Of a stretch of 64,000 nt of DNA, positions 54,171-64,000 are shown piece after piece. Source of the stretch: Zerene cesonia (lineage: Eukaryota > Arthropoda > Insecta > Lepidoptera > Pieridae); contig NC_052122.1 in NCBI RefSeq assembly GCF_012273895.1, positions 9,920,001 through 9,984,000 of the forward strand. The letters are read 5' to 3'. The notes beneath the pieces were generated by a model, which was not told the origin of the DNA, searched no databases, and saw only the letters and a list, made by a program, of their open reading frames with translations. Within the stretch, counting starts at the first letter, position 1. Each line of letters opens with the position of its first letter. The position numbers were made by a program, and so were the translations under genes.

Positions 54171-57100
54171 GTGAGTAATGCATTTATTTAAACATTATTT
54201 GCTTTTGCTAATCTTATACCTTTAAACGAGCAATTCTTGTATATATACTAGCTGACCCGGCAAACTCTGTTCTGCCTTACTCTTATAATTTAGGGGGATG
54301 AAAAATAGATGTTGGCCGATTCTCATAGATACCGGATAAGCACAAAAAATTTCATCAAAATCGGTCAAGCCGTTTCGGAGGAGTATGGCAACGAAAACTG
54401 TGACACGAGAATTTTATATATTAAGAAGATATATATATGTATATATATATAATTGGAATCTCGGGATCGGCTCCAACGATTTTCATGAAATTTAGTATAC
54501 AGGGGGTTTCGGGGGCGATAAATCGATCTAGCTAGAAATTTTTTTTAGAAAATGTCATATTCGTATTTTATTCGTGTTTTTTTTCCTGACATCTATTGGT
54601 GAATAATAATACTATTTTGCTTCGTAGATAGCTGGACAACTGAAATAACACATAGGCACTTTTTATACCGATATTCCTACGGGATACGGTTACGCAGCAC
54701 GCTTACGCGGTTTCAACCGCGGGTCACAGCTAGTGTGTAATTAAATTAAGGTAGCATGACAAAACATGTTCAAAGAATACGAAACCATAAGCTCAAAAAA
54801 ATAATTGAATACGACAAGTCGATTGTCGAGAATAGTGCAATATACGTCTCTAAAAAATTTAAGTTCATCTTAAAATTGGTCTTTTATTAGAAAAAATTAA
54901 AAAATATATGAATAACCGCTTAATGTGCAGTTCATTATGTAAAAATCATGTGTACCATTTTTAATAACTTCTCAACGCCGAAGCCTAAATATTTGTCCCT
55001 TCGGCCATTCACAAAATTTTGCCTTATTCATAGTATTAGGCTATCGAATTTAGTGCAGTATAACTTAATACTTCCAAAATAGCATTTACAAAAAGATTGT
55101 ACGTTTCTAAGTGGATACATTACCTACAGCAATCGAAATTATTACTAAATACTCATAACATTATAGGTTGCCTGGTAGAAATCGCTTAGCGATAAGGCTG
55201 CCTTTTTGGCTCTATTTTATGTTTTTATTATTCATTTGTTTTCCTTTTTATATATTATTTTTTTTAAATTGGTGCTAAATAAAGTGTGTTATTATTATTA
55301 TTAACATTAGTGTATTTACATATTTATTTTTTATTATGTATTTACTTTATAATACATATTTATACTACACGGTTAGCCGAATCCCACGTTATTTACGTGG
55401 GAATCGGCTCTATTGTATGTCCTTCTGTGTTAAAAAAATTAAGCTTAATACCTTTTGAAGGTTCAAAATTTTCCAATAATCATGCAAAAACTGTAAAGGC
55501 AATTAAAATATTTTTTGTGTTTCGTTATAATATACATATCTCGACGTAATCAAATCACAAAACACGTTTTTTACAAAACATTGTTCAACATTTAAGTTAA
55601 AATTTAGAATTAAAATGTTAAGTTACATACAATTACAAATTTGAAAATTTCTCATTTCCAGCTCTTCGACCGTATAAGAAACGATCGTCCAACCAGTTTG
55701 AAGAAAATAAAGGCATTACAGGGTGACGTGCTCTTTGAGAACTTTGGTCTCTCGGACAACGATATAGAAAAATTATCTGAAGAAGTATGTTTAGTGTTTC
55801 ACTTTGCTGCAACCTTAAGACTAGAAGCGCCATTAAGGGACAATGTAAATATGAATACTTGCGGCACTCAGAGGACTCTTGATGTAGCAAAAAAATTGAA
55901 GAAGTTGCAATTAGTGGTGCATCTATCCACCGCTTTCTGTTACCCTGACTATCAGGTTTTGGAGGAAAAGGTAATAATCTAAAGGAGGTTCGCAATTTGT
56001 TATCTTTAAAAGGGATTTCATAAAATTTGTACAGAAAATACTTTTATAAAAAATGCCATCCACGTTCCCGTAGCGCAAAAATAAAAAATAATAATACATA
56101 ATGTTGACAGCTTTTATATGTATTTTCATTAACATGTCCTAATACTACGATGATTTTCAATAAAAGAAAAATCTTAGTTTTGTCTTTTTCTCTTTGTGTT
56201 ACTTATATAAACTTATCATTTATTGTAGCATATTAATGTGTTAGTGTATTTATGCAAATATCCAGCCCTTTTCAATTTTCACACATTTTCAAACTTTTTA
56301 TATTGAACTTAATCCGATTCTTTTTATTTCAGATTCATGCACCAACAGTACAACCAGCGGACATAATGAGGCTGATAGAGTGGCTTGACGACAAACAATT
56401 AACGCTCCTAACTCCGTCCTTATTGGGCGCACATCCAAATTGCTACACTTTCTCTAAAAGATTAGCTGAATCCATAGTCGCTGATTCATTTGAATCTTTA
56501 CCCGTGGTTATTGCAAGACCAAGTATAGGTAAACATGTGAAATCGACTTATTTTTCAAATTTTAAAGTGCTTAGTTCTAATACAAGCGCAGTTCTAATAC
56601 AAGCGCAAAAAAATCCCAACGGTTTAAATATCCATTAACTTCCGCTGATCAACAAACCTGTGAATAGAATAATTAGCCACCGCGTTATAATTTGTATGAT
56701 TTAATAAAAAAAAACTATACAAAATTATCATATCGAGGACGTTTAATATTCATGGTCTTTAATTAATTGCCCATTCCAAATGTATGTTGTTAAGTAAATA
56801 AAGTTAAATTATCCATTGAAAGTTGAAACACATAACGAACTTTATAATATGTTTTCCAGTGATCCATCACTATCAATATTATATCATGCGTGCGTGTAAC
56901 TAATACAATTGTCGACTTAGTTGATTAAAGTAAAAATACACTGTATTCGATAGAAAGCTGTTATTTAAGTGAATCGTTTAAATTTTAAAGTATGGGCGAT
57001 TAAATCCATCGGTCCTACAATAGCTAATGTGAAAGCAGAACACAGGGCTGAATTTGAAAAGCCATTCTACGAACAGTGATATCATCATTACGCAAATAAG

Positions 57101-59404
57101 ATAGTGTAGCGAATCGAAATATGCGCAAAGAGTAGAAATTGCTATTGAAATATAATGCAGGTAGAGGTATATAAATGTTTGATGAACTGTAACGACAGTG
57201 CTTTAAGCTGATTACGCAGTTTAATAATTAAGTTTAATTCCATGACATGAATTCTTCATTCTTCGTCGCGAAATTCGATATTTTACGGCTCTTATGAAAT
57301 GACACGTTATTGTTTTCTAGTTTCTAAGCAAAAATACGATCGCATAGCACATTTAATATACAGCGTTTAGGGCATAAATAGTTTAACGAGGAGTAGTAGT
57401 ACTTATATCGACTGTGGACCAAAGAGTAGTAAAATACTACGGGTACTGTGAACCAATGCACGAGCAGACGCAGCGGCCAGCGGCAAGGTAGCGGCCAGCG
57501 GCGTTTGTCACAACGCAGCATGAGCGTTTTATTAGAGCCAGAACTTTGCCATGTGGATTTTTGACTGAGACCACAACCCGTTATGGGATTTATTTTTCCT
57601 CAATGAGCATTCTCGGCTTTTAAGTGTAATTAGGGTTATACGCAAGTTTTGAAAGAAAGTCATTAAAATAACGTCACATATAGAAACGACTAAACGGATT
57701 TTTAAAAGTTTGTATCCTAATATGAACTTTTACAAATAAAATCTACAATGAAAAGGCCATATGGGAACTAGAGGGAGCAGCTTCTTAGTTAAAAAAAAAC
57801 ATGCATGTTTACGCGTGCTGAAGCTATATTTCTTAATTGCCTATATTTCCAGTGTGTCCAGCTCTATCAGAACCCCTCCCAGGTTGGGTGGACAACCTCA
57901 ACGGCCCCGTTGGGTTGATGCTGGGGGCTGGTAAGGGTGTAATCCGGAGCATGCTTTGTGACGGGAGTTTAATCGCACAGGTCATACCAGTGGATACCGC
58001 AATCAACGCTATCATTGCATTAGCCATGATTGAATCAAATCGGAAAGAAAAGTAAGTATCGGGTGACATTAACATTTTTATCTCACGAGTTGATTAGTAT
58101 TATAATATATTCATAGAGGTTTATTTGCTAGAAGGGGAAAGCGAAATGAATTTCAATTATCAGGATATTTGTCTCTACCATGATCCGAGTACAAAATAAA
58201 TAATTAAAATAATTCTTTTTGTTTTTATCTAGTAAATAGGACTTATTGCCTTGGTTTTTCAATTAAAGTCCAACTCCAACAGGCCAGAAGTGATTCCAAT
58301 ATACAACATAAATATCGGACACCAGAAGCCTACAACCTGGGGCGAGGTACTAACAATAGCGAAGGATTACGGCCGCAAATTCCCTCTCGCGTGGCCTCTA
58401 TGGTATCCCAACGGGGACATCACAACCAACTATGCATTGCACGAGTTCAAAAGAATATTCTATCACCTGCTCCCAGCTTATTGCATAGACTTTCTGCTGC
58501 TTATTGCCGGCCAAAAACGATTGTAAGTTGTAAAATCTACATTGTCATTTGTTTAGTTTTTTTTATATGTCGTTTCATACAAAATCCTAATAAAGTTAGT
58601 TGCAATAAGTTTAGATTATAAATGATAAAGCAAACCAACATTCCACAAAGAAAAAAGCTGTTATTTATATAAATTGTATTACATATTTCCAATAGTACGG
58701 CTATTAAAAACAATTTGTAATTTTACAGTATGCTTCGAGTGCAAGAACGCATAAGTCAAGGTCTTGAAGTATTGCAATACTTCACAATAAGGCCTTGGAA
58801 TTTCCCTTGTCCTAATTTTGATAACATTAAATTGAAACTAACGGAGGAGGATAATAAAACGTTTAACACAGATCTGACGGAGGTGGATAAAACTAAATAT
58901 TTGCGAATCTGTGTTGAGGGCGGTCGAATATTCTGTCTCAAAGAAGATCCTAACAAGATACATATAAACAGACATTATCACAACTTGTAAGTAAGCTTGT
59001 AACATATTCTAGAGATACTATGATCTGTATAAGGCAAGTAATTTTTTGTAGAGCAATGTATCGCTATCGTCGTATCTTATATTGAGTTTTAAATTAATTC
59101 TGCAGTTCCCTGCATAAATACTGCTTAATATAGATGACGATAAATGATTTTCTTACGCAATTTTTTGCTACCACTTTAACCTTTAATAATTTTAATACGC
59201 ATAACTTTTAAATTTTTTATTGAAATGTTCTATTTATTTTTCAGCCTGTACATACTCGACTGGATTGTAAAAATTTTGCTTTGGCTACTGCTACTCTCAT
59301 TTGTAGCAAGATGGTTCGAACCTGCCAGAGACTTCCTTAGTTATGGAGAGCCTGTGGTGAAATATCTGCCATTTTTGGGACCCGCGGTTCTAGATAATCA
59401 ATAA
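53973..59404 (+). CDS. Fatty acyl-CoA reductase (alcohol-forming), 7 coding exons
   Basis: Reduces fatty acyl-CoA to fatty alcohol with NADPH; family members make wax, ether-lipid and, in moths, pheromone alcohols. CDS joins 53973-54170, 55662-55970, 56333-56528, 57853-58051, 58283-58522, 58729-58986 and 59245-59404; phases close at 519 aa, the usual length. The NAD(P)-binding motif TGGTGFMG is at residues 19-26, active-site YTFSK at 207-211, and the PGWVDNLNGP motif follows the RPSI segment. The C-terminal FAR domain (residues about 360-460) ends in a hydrophobic anchor (LYILDWIVKILLWLLLLSFV, about 468-487), as in membrane-bound insect FARs. The start is the first ATG after acceptor TTTCCAG|G; a second in-frame Met is at residue 5. 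Which FAR subgroup this is, and so its substrate, cannot be told by reading. Confidence 0.95.
54219..54590 (+). mobile_element. Helitron-like element copy interrupted by a family X element (FAR intron 1)
   Basis: CTTTAAACGAGCAATTCTTGT and the start of a TA run (54219-54246) match 35970 onward. Then comes a complete family X element (54247-54425), and the outer element resumes with TATATATAATTGGAATCTCG to ATGTCATATTCG (54426-54590), matching 36050-36175. The inner element therefore inserted into the TA tract of the outer one. Confidence 0.8.
54247..54425 (+). repeat. Short interspersed element, family X copy 3 (nested)
   Basis: CTAGCTGACCCGGCAAACTC to GACACGAGAATTTTATATAT TAAG. Same family as 12535 and 16138. 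It lies within the TA tract of the Helitron-like copy. Confidence 0.8.
54606..54737 (-). repeat. Short interspersed element, family A (reverse copy)
   Basis: TAGATAGCTGGACAACTGAA, CACTTTTTATACCGATATTC and TTACGCGGTTTCAACCGCGG GTCACAGCTAGT. The reverse complement matches the 9746 and 37927 copies, shortened at the 3' side. In FAR intron 1. Confidence 0.65.
55166..55300 (+). repeat. LINE 3'-end fragment with (TTA)n tail
   Basis: GGTTGCCTGGTAGAAATCGC, TTAGCGATAAGGCTGCC, TTTTTATATATTATTTTTTT, GGTGCTAAATAAAGTGTG and a terminal TTATTATTATTATT. CR1/Jockey-like 3' end. In FAR intron 1. Confidence 0.6.
55662..55970 (+). CDS. FAR exon 2
   Basis: Acceptor CATTTCCAG, donor AAAAG|GTAATA; 103 codons. Contains GDVLFENFGLSDNDIE, VCLVFHFAATLRLEAPLRDN and VVHLSTAFCYPD, the Rossmann-fold core of the family. 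Confidence 0.96.
56333..56528 (+). CDS. FAR exon 3 (YxxxK active site)
   Basis: Acceptor TTTATTTCAG, donor ATAG|GTAAAC, phase 1 out. Contains HPNCYTFSKRLAESIVADSF with the catalytic Tyr and Lys, and PVVIARPSI. Confidence 0.96.
56529..57852. other. FAR intron 3, no features recognised
   Basis: 1.3 kb of AT-rich sequence; a slightly GC-richer run near 57460-57510 (GCAGCGGCCAGCGGCAAGG) is a local duplication of a CAGCGGC-type word, not a coding exon. Confidence 0.55.
57853..58051 (+). CDS. FAR exon 4
   Basis: Acceptor ATTTCCAG, donor GAAAA|GTAAGT. Reads VCPALSEPLPGWVDNLNGPV and GAGKGVIRSM, the conserved region after the catalytic core, then VDTAINAIIALAMIESNR. Confidence 0.95.
58283..58522 (+). 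CDS. FAR exon 5
   Basis: The only acceptor that keeps phase is CCAACTCCAACAG before 58283, although nearer-looking AGs exist at 58232 and 58268; those give stops or the wrong phase. Reads PEVIPIYNINIGHQKPTTWG and then AWPLWYPNGDITTNYALHEF; donor GATT|GTAAGT. Confidence 0.9.
58729..58986 (+). CDS. FAR exon 6 (FAR C-terminal domain)
   Basis: Acceptor TTTTACAG, donor AACTT|GTAAGT. Reads MLRVQERISQGLEVLQYFTI, then WNFPCPNFDNI and ICVEGGRIFCLKEDPNKIHI. Confidence 0.95.
59245..59404 (+). CDS. FAR exon 7 (terminal, membrane anchor)
   Basis: Acceptor TTTTTCAG; reads FLYILDWIVKILLWLLLLSF and ends AVLDNQ-TAA at 59402-59404. The hydrophobic stretch is the usual C-terminal membrane segment. Confidence 0.95.
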
Positions 59405-61360
59405 ATCTTAGTGTGTTGCCAGATGATATTTTCGCTAAAAATATATTTAAGATTTACTCACAGTGAATTTTATACAATGAATCAGTAGAAGAGTATCTAT
59501 TATAAGAAACTCCTGGTGCTATTAATATTTGAAAACCTTATGTAGGCATAGTAAGGCCATACAGGAAACCGGAGGGCCACATTGTTGTATTTGCAAATGG
59601 GTAGGTATCTGGTATTTACTTATACGTCTTAAAAAAATCAATTAAAAACCTTTAGTCTATTTTATGATTGTATTTTTCATTATTAGGTAGGTAACTAAAT
59701 AATATTATTTTACACGTAGGCATATTACACGTACCTAGATATGAATCAATATTTTCAAATATACATATTTAGAAACATTTAAAATCCTTTATATATTTAC
59801 ACGCTTTTTATTAGCTTCACCTGTATGTTTGTATGTTTGTTTGTTTGTAACCGATTTCTTTGGGCGCGATTTTGACCCACTTTAAACGGCCAGATTTCGT
59901 TCAAACTTTGTAGATTTATTGAGGACCGATGACAATACACTAATTTGATAAAATTATTCCATTTTTCAATTTGCAAAATATGATAAAAGCGTGTTTTTTA
60001 GTTTTTTTTAACTATTATTATTTTTATCGTATTTTACACTATTTGGATGGTTGACAAAAAATTACTATAATAGCGTTATTCCATAGCATTTAGTTACGAA
60101 TATATAGCATCAATCTACCTCAAAAATTATGACGACAATAGTTTCTAACCATTTAAGCTCAAAAATCTCATAATTAAACTAAAATTATATACATAGTTAT
60201 AAGTTATTTACTATGTATCTTCGTATATACTCTCTGTAATTACACTCGCCTGTGTCCTACTGCACGCATCGCGATGAAAAATATATGAAATTGTGAATCA
60301 TTAATGCCCTATTTTAGTGAATGTTAAGATGAATCGGTGTATGTGTAACTCAAAACACGTGGAAAGGTAACATATGTTATAAAAAATATATAGTCACGAG
60401 CATTGAAGAAAGATGTTATAAAAATATATAACATGGTATTTCAGCATTAAATTGTAAAATTTCATTACATTAGCATGTTGAGGAGAATTAAGTAGCTTTG
60501 GAAAAGCAATCCTCAATGTACTATTTCAATAGTCTATTTGTACTATTTATTCATTTTATAATCTTATTGATACTTTTATATGTAAAACAAATTTTTAGAT
60601 AATTACTATGAAGGGTTCAAATATGAGCAATACATTGACGAGTACAAATAATTAGCTAATTATATTTTATTTTAAGATTGATTTGTTACAATATAGAACA
60701 ATGAATATATCGCTCAAAATATTTAGATGTAATTTTGTAACGGGATTGTTAATAAAAAACATATTATACGACATTGAGTTTAATTTGAATATGTACGCAC
60801 ATTTTTAACAACATGTAAATAAAATAAATCTTAACGAGTTATCAGGGAAGCTGATAAAAATTATAACAGCCAAAAAATATCAACATACAACAAACTGACT
60901 AAACTCAAACTGACCGATAACACAAATCAAATAATAATTGTGCGAGTAACTAGATAAGTTCAAACCTACATGATTATAATATCATAATAAGTATAAAGTT
61001 CATACAACATTTAGTACTGATAAAAAAAGATGAAATTTTTGTTCCAATTTTAAATGCAATAAGTCGAGTTCGTTTTACGAATGTATTGCCAGTACTAAAA
61101 ATTGTCGGTGGTTAAATAGACACTTAGTAAATGGTTATCACGAGATTATGCATGCCACTTTGACTTGTAGAATCAGTCCATACGACACAGTCGCTGCCCA
61201 TTCATCACTGAGTATTTCTTCTCTAATCTCTTATACACTGATTTTCGAGAACGAAATATCTGTGTACGAACGGGTCCGCCCCTTGTATGTGGTCACGAAT
61301 GCAATGGAAGTTTGTATTCTATTTAATTTGATGATGAATGTCTGTTTAAATTTTCTTTAA
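59405..61360. other. 3' intergenic region between convergent FAR and Tpi
   Basis: Contains the FAR 3' UTR. Plus-strand AATAAA words at 60751 and about 60818 are far from the stop, so the real FAR poly(A) site is uncertain. A segment near 59805-59960 (TGTATGTTTGTTTGTTTGTA, GCGATTTTGACCCACTTTAAA) looks like a degraded short element. No coding exon. Confidence 0.5.
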
Positions 61361-61366
61361 TTTATT
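61361..61366 (-). terminator. Candidate Tpi polyadenylation signal (AATAAA)
   Basis: TTTATT on the plus strand reads AATAAA on the minus strand, about 185 bases beyond the Tpi stop, a usual distance for an insect 3' UTR. Confidence 0.5.
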
Positions 61367-61551
61367 ACAAAAGTGTATATAATTTTGTATAAACATTTCT
61401 AAAATATATGCCCATGTAATTCTGTTCTATAATATCTTGCTAATATTGCCTCATTTGAATTTTATTTCGCAAATGGCAACACCCACAAACTTCGCATTGC
61501 GCTGCAACCACATTACATCAAACAAGGGGGGAATATTTGGAAAACACACAC

Positions 61552-61758
61552 TCATTTAGTCGCGTTCACGATATCCACGAACTCGGGCTTCAGGCTGGCA
61601 CCGCCAACAAGGAACCCATCGATATCTGCGCAGCCGGCGAGTTCCTTAGCGTTGGCGCCAGTCACAGACCCGCCATATTGGATTCGCACAGACTCAGCTA
61701 CCTCAGCGGACACGTTCTTAGAGATCCAGTTACGGAGAGCCGCATGGACTTCTTGCGC
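61552..61758 (-). CDS. Tpi: Tpi coding exon 5 (terminal)
   Basis: Acceptor CGAACAG, AQEVHAALRNWISKN, IQYGGSVTGANAKEL, GFLVGGASLKPEFVDIVNAT K and TGA at 61554-61552. Confidence 0.98.
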   Translation of the reverse strand, partial: AQEVHAALRNWISKNVSAEVAESVRIQYGGSVTGANAKELAGCADIDGFLVGGASLKPEFVDIVNATK

Positions 61759-63661
61759 CTGTTCGAATATAAAATGATTAATTGTTTCTAAAATACTACA
61801 TTAATCAAGGCAAATATTCGATGATTATATTCACGCAATCAAACAGAAAATGATAATCATTACTCACATTCTCTCATTATGAAAGAAAAGTTTTAGCCAA
61901 AAATTATAAATTGTAAATACTAAGAAAACTTATTGGCTATTTAAATTGCATGCATTAGACAGTTCGCTCGCCTAAAGAACAATATATGTCGGGTCAGTTA
62001 GCATTGTGACTGTAAAAATCAATTTAAAAAAAAGGATATTATACAGATATATTAATACCTGAGCAGGGGAAGCCGTCTTGCCAGTACCAATGGCCCATAC
62101 AGGCTCATAAGCCAATACAACTTTGTCCCAATTATTGCCAATAGCTGGCACCAGGGCTTGAGTCTGTCTGAACACCACCTCCTCGGTCTTACCAGCCTCT
62201 CTCTCCTCAAGGGTCTCACCAATACAGGCGATGACCTTCAAGCCGCATTCAAGGGCATGGGCTACCTGCGAAAATAAATAACATAATATGTATATATATA
62301 TATACAGACATTACAAATCATATTTCAAAGTATATATTATCACATCTATACAGATTACTGATGAAATGAAGATTAAACACCTTCCTTCCTTTTTGTATTG
62401 TACTTATCATTAAGTTGTGCCTCTACTGCTGGCAGTCTGATCGGAATTGAATATGCATTGACACAAAAGTATAGTTATGTAAATTTTTCAGGAATATTAG
62501 ATTTGGCTAAAAATAATTTGCTCTTATAATAGTTTTTTCCAATTTGTATTACTATAACAGTTTTTTTTTTATTTGTATTAATATTAAAGTTTTATGTTTT
62601 TGAGATCCCTAACGTCTATTTTTGATCTGTACAATTGTTTACCTTCTCAGCAACCAGATCATCCTTCTCCCCAAAAATAGTTCTACGCTCAGAATGTCCC
62701 AGGATCACCCAGGTCGCACCGATATCCTTGATCATAGCCGGAGAGATTTCACCTAGATTAGAAATTGTAATTATAATTATATTTCATTTGACAAAAAATA
62801 GAATAACTTTCATTTTTAATTAATATATTTAAAGTCGATTGGAGCTTTAGATTCTGATACAAGTATCTATTAATATGTATATTTCTATTTTACATCATAG
62901 GAAGTAACTTATCTTGAGCATTGGTGACTCGACATGTAGGCCAATGCACTACCATTTCGCCTTCAAAAGGACTGACAGGAAAAGGGTTATCCTATAGAAT
63001 AGGGAAAGGATTGTGTATGAGGATAAAGGAATGGATTGTAAAGGGCAAGGATATAGATATGGGTATCCCCATCTATAATATCATGTTATTAGCAAATGCT
63101 TTTGATATCCTACAGTAAGGTACATACCTGTAAATGCTCCTTTCGGCACCTTCCAGCAGTTCTGGGCGGCCACAGAGATGGAGTCAGGAATGATTCCCTT
63201 GACATAGGCCAAGTAGATGGCTGGTACACCAACAATCACCTAAACATCAAACAAATAGGGTTTTTTTTAATGAACATAATAATTTATCAATAAGTACTAT
63301 TAAAGTACAAATATCAGTGTTACAAGAGTTACAGAAATGTGTAGAAAATACATAATAAATCAGTAACTCATACAAGGTATTTTTATACCTTGTACAAGTA
63401 CAAGTTGAGATCTTAGATTTATTAAATAATTAATTTTATGGGAAGTAAAATATAATAAAAATAAAATAATAAACATGAAAAAGCATCTCTACATCGTTAT
63501 TATTAGACGAAATGGAGAACTGAAGATATGAATAAAGATGGGGCACATACATCAACTTTTGGGTCCAAAGGACCTTTTTTCAAGGTGTTGACAATTTCAT
63601 TTATTTGGTTCTTATCACCATTCATCTTCCAATTACCACCAACGACAAATTTACGACCCAT
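61552..63661 (-). CDS. Tpi: Triosephosphate isomerase, 5 coding exons
   Basis: Interconverts dihydroxyacetone phosphate and glyceraldehyde 3-phosphate in glycolysis (cytosolic homodimer, TIM barrel). CDS joins on the minus strand 63661-63551, 63239-63128, 62752-62643, 62265-62059 and 61758-61552; phases close at 248 aa, the canonical length. Catalytic Lys12 in GGNWKMNG, His94 in ILGHSERR, Glu165 in AYEPVWAIGTGKT (loop 6), and the phosphate-binding YGGSVTGAN near the C-terminus are all present. The start ATG has context CAACCATGG after acceptor TTTTGCAG, so a 5' UTR exon lies upstream. No defects seen. Tpi is Z-linked in Lepidoptera and much used as a marker there. Confidence 0.98.
62059..62265 (-). 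CDS. Tpi: Tpi coding exon 4 (catalytic Glu, loop 6)
   Basis: Acceptor TTCGCAG, VAHALECGLKVIACIGETLE to VLAYEPVWAIGTGKTASPAQ, donor CAG|GTATTA. Contains the base Glu and the flexible lid. Confidence 0.98.
62643..62752 (-). CDS. Tpi: Tpi coding exon 3 (catalytic His)
   Basis: Acceptor AATCTAG, EISPAMIKDIGATWVILGHS ERR, donor AAG|GTAAAC. Catalytic His94. Confidence 0.98.
63128..63239 (-). CDS. Tpi: Tpi coding exon 2
   Basis: Acceptor TGTTTAG, VIVGVPAIYLAYVKG to WKVPKGAFT, donor ACAG|GTATGT. Contains ISVAAQNCW, the family AAQN motif. Confidence 0.97.
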
Positions 63662-63675
63662 GGTTGATTTTTGTC
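63551..63675 (-). CDS. Tpi: Tpi exon 2 (14-nt leader plus start codon at 63661)
   Basis: Acceptor TTTTGCAG before 63675; ATG at 63661-63659; MGRKFVVGGNWKMNG to GPLDPKVD; donor GAT|GTATGT. 37 codons, phase 0. Confidence 0.97.
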
Positions 63676-63840
63676 CTGCAAAATAAGAGTGATTAAATTA
63701 ATTGACCGCTATCATAAAGCGTCCATTGTGCTTTAGATCCTTTACTTCTTACATTTATAAGATAATACAATCTCATTGATTAAAAACAGAGTTTTACGAA
63801 CATGTCATTTAATTAATAAAATGTTAAATATGTTACTTAC

Positions 63841-63960
63841 TTAGGCCTTTATTGAAACACAACTATCTGTTGCAATTTGCAAGTAGCGATCGTCAGGTAG
63901 GTAGCGGTCAGCCGGGTCACCTCGCCGGTAGTATTGATTAAGTACGTTCTCCAATTGTAA
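63841..63960 (-). other. Tpi: Tpi 5' untranslated exon (5' end approximate)
   Basis: Donor CCTAA|GTAAGT at 63841/63840 on the minus strand, paired with the acceptor before 63675. The sequence upstream (AATTGCAACAGATAGTTGTG) has no ATG-led frame of note. The transcription start is not determined; 63960 is only a guess. Confidence 0.6.
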
Positions 63961-64000
63961 TTGGCAGAGTTAAAATTTAAAAGCATTTACTGCGATTGGT

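Noticed and set aside
57833..58075. Minus-strand open frame over FAR exon 4
   Set aside because: Antisense shadow; the plus-strand frame carries the conserved PGWVDNLNGP motif.
61148..61360. 70-codon open frame beyond the Tpi stop
   Set aside because: Plus-strand frame over the Tpi 3' UTR with no motif or splice context.
1..64000. CRISPR arrays, bacterial operons, ribosome-binding sites, rRNA
   Set aside because: None present; the window is eukaryotic with spliced genes, and the tandem repeats lack spacer structure.

Overview
This is an AT-rich, intron-rich eukaryotic window, and everything recognisable points to Lepidoptera (moth or butterfly). The signs are short exons with GT-AG introns, many tRNA-headed SINEs ending in (TGATGA)n or (ATG)n, short non-autonomous elements of the type scattered through lepidopteran genomes, and a complete triosephosphate isomerase gene. 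Tpi is Z-linked across the Lepidoptera, so this may be Z-chromosome sequence (an inference). There is no bacterial-type content. One 31-base assembly gap (N) lies at 29219-29249.

Four protein-coding genes can be assembled from splice sites whose phases close exactly. (1) Minus strand, about 8.2-28.5 kb: the STE20-type kinase Fray/OSR1/SPAK, which acts downstream of WNK kinases to control cation-chloride cotransport. It has a 496-residue core form and an in-frame 84-residue N-terminal extension from two upstream exons. (2) Plus strand, 32.4-35.2 kb: a 191-residue secreted cystine-knot ligand of the trunk/PTTH/noggin type, best called trunk-like. (3) Plus strand, 54.0-59.4 kb: a 519-residue fatty acyl-CoA reductase (FAR) with the NAD(P) motif, YxxxK active site and C-terminal membrane anchor. 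(4) Minus strand, 61.5-63.9 kb: triosephosphate isomerase, 248 residues, plus a 5' UTR exon. FAR and Tpi are convergent. Fray and the trunk-like gene diverge from the gap region. There is no sign of operon-like coordination; the four genes act in separate pathways (ion homeostasis, Torso-type signalling, lipid alcohol synthesis, glycolysis).

The rest is intron and intergenic DNA: 1-8192 (distal 3' side of fray), large fray introns, 35.2-54 kb, and 59.4-61.4 kb. These hold interspersed repeats, several with intact target-site duplications. Less usual items are a two-exon open segment downstream of the trunk-like gene (35703-35775 + 38413-38489), a perfect 43-bp inverted repeat (45616/45832), a hairpin with a tRNA T-arm-like loop (40697-40810), a minisatellite starting within a few bases of a fray splice donor, and a nested transposon insertion at 54.2 kb. 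All calls are by reading the sequence; no database search was run.
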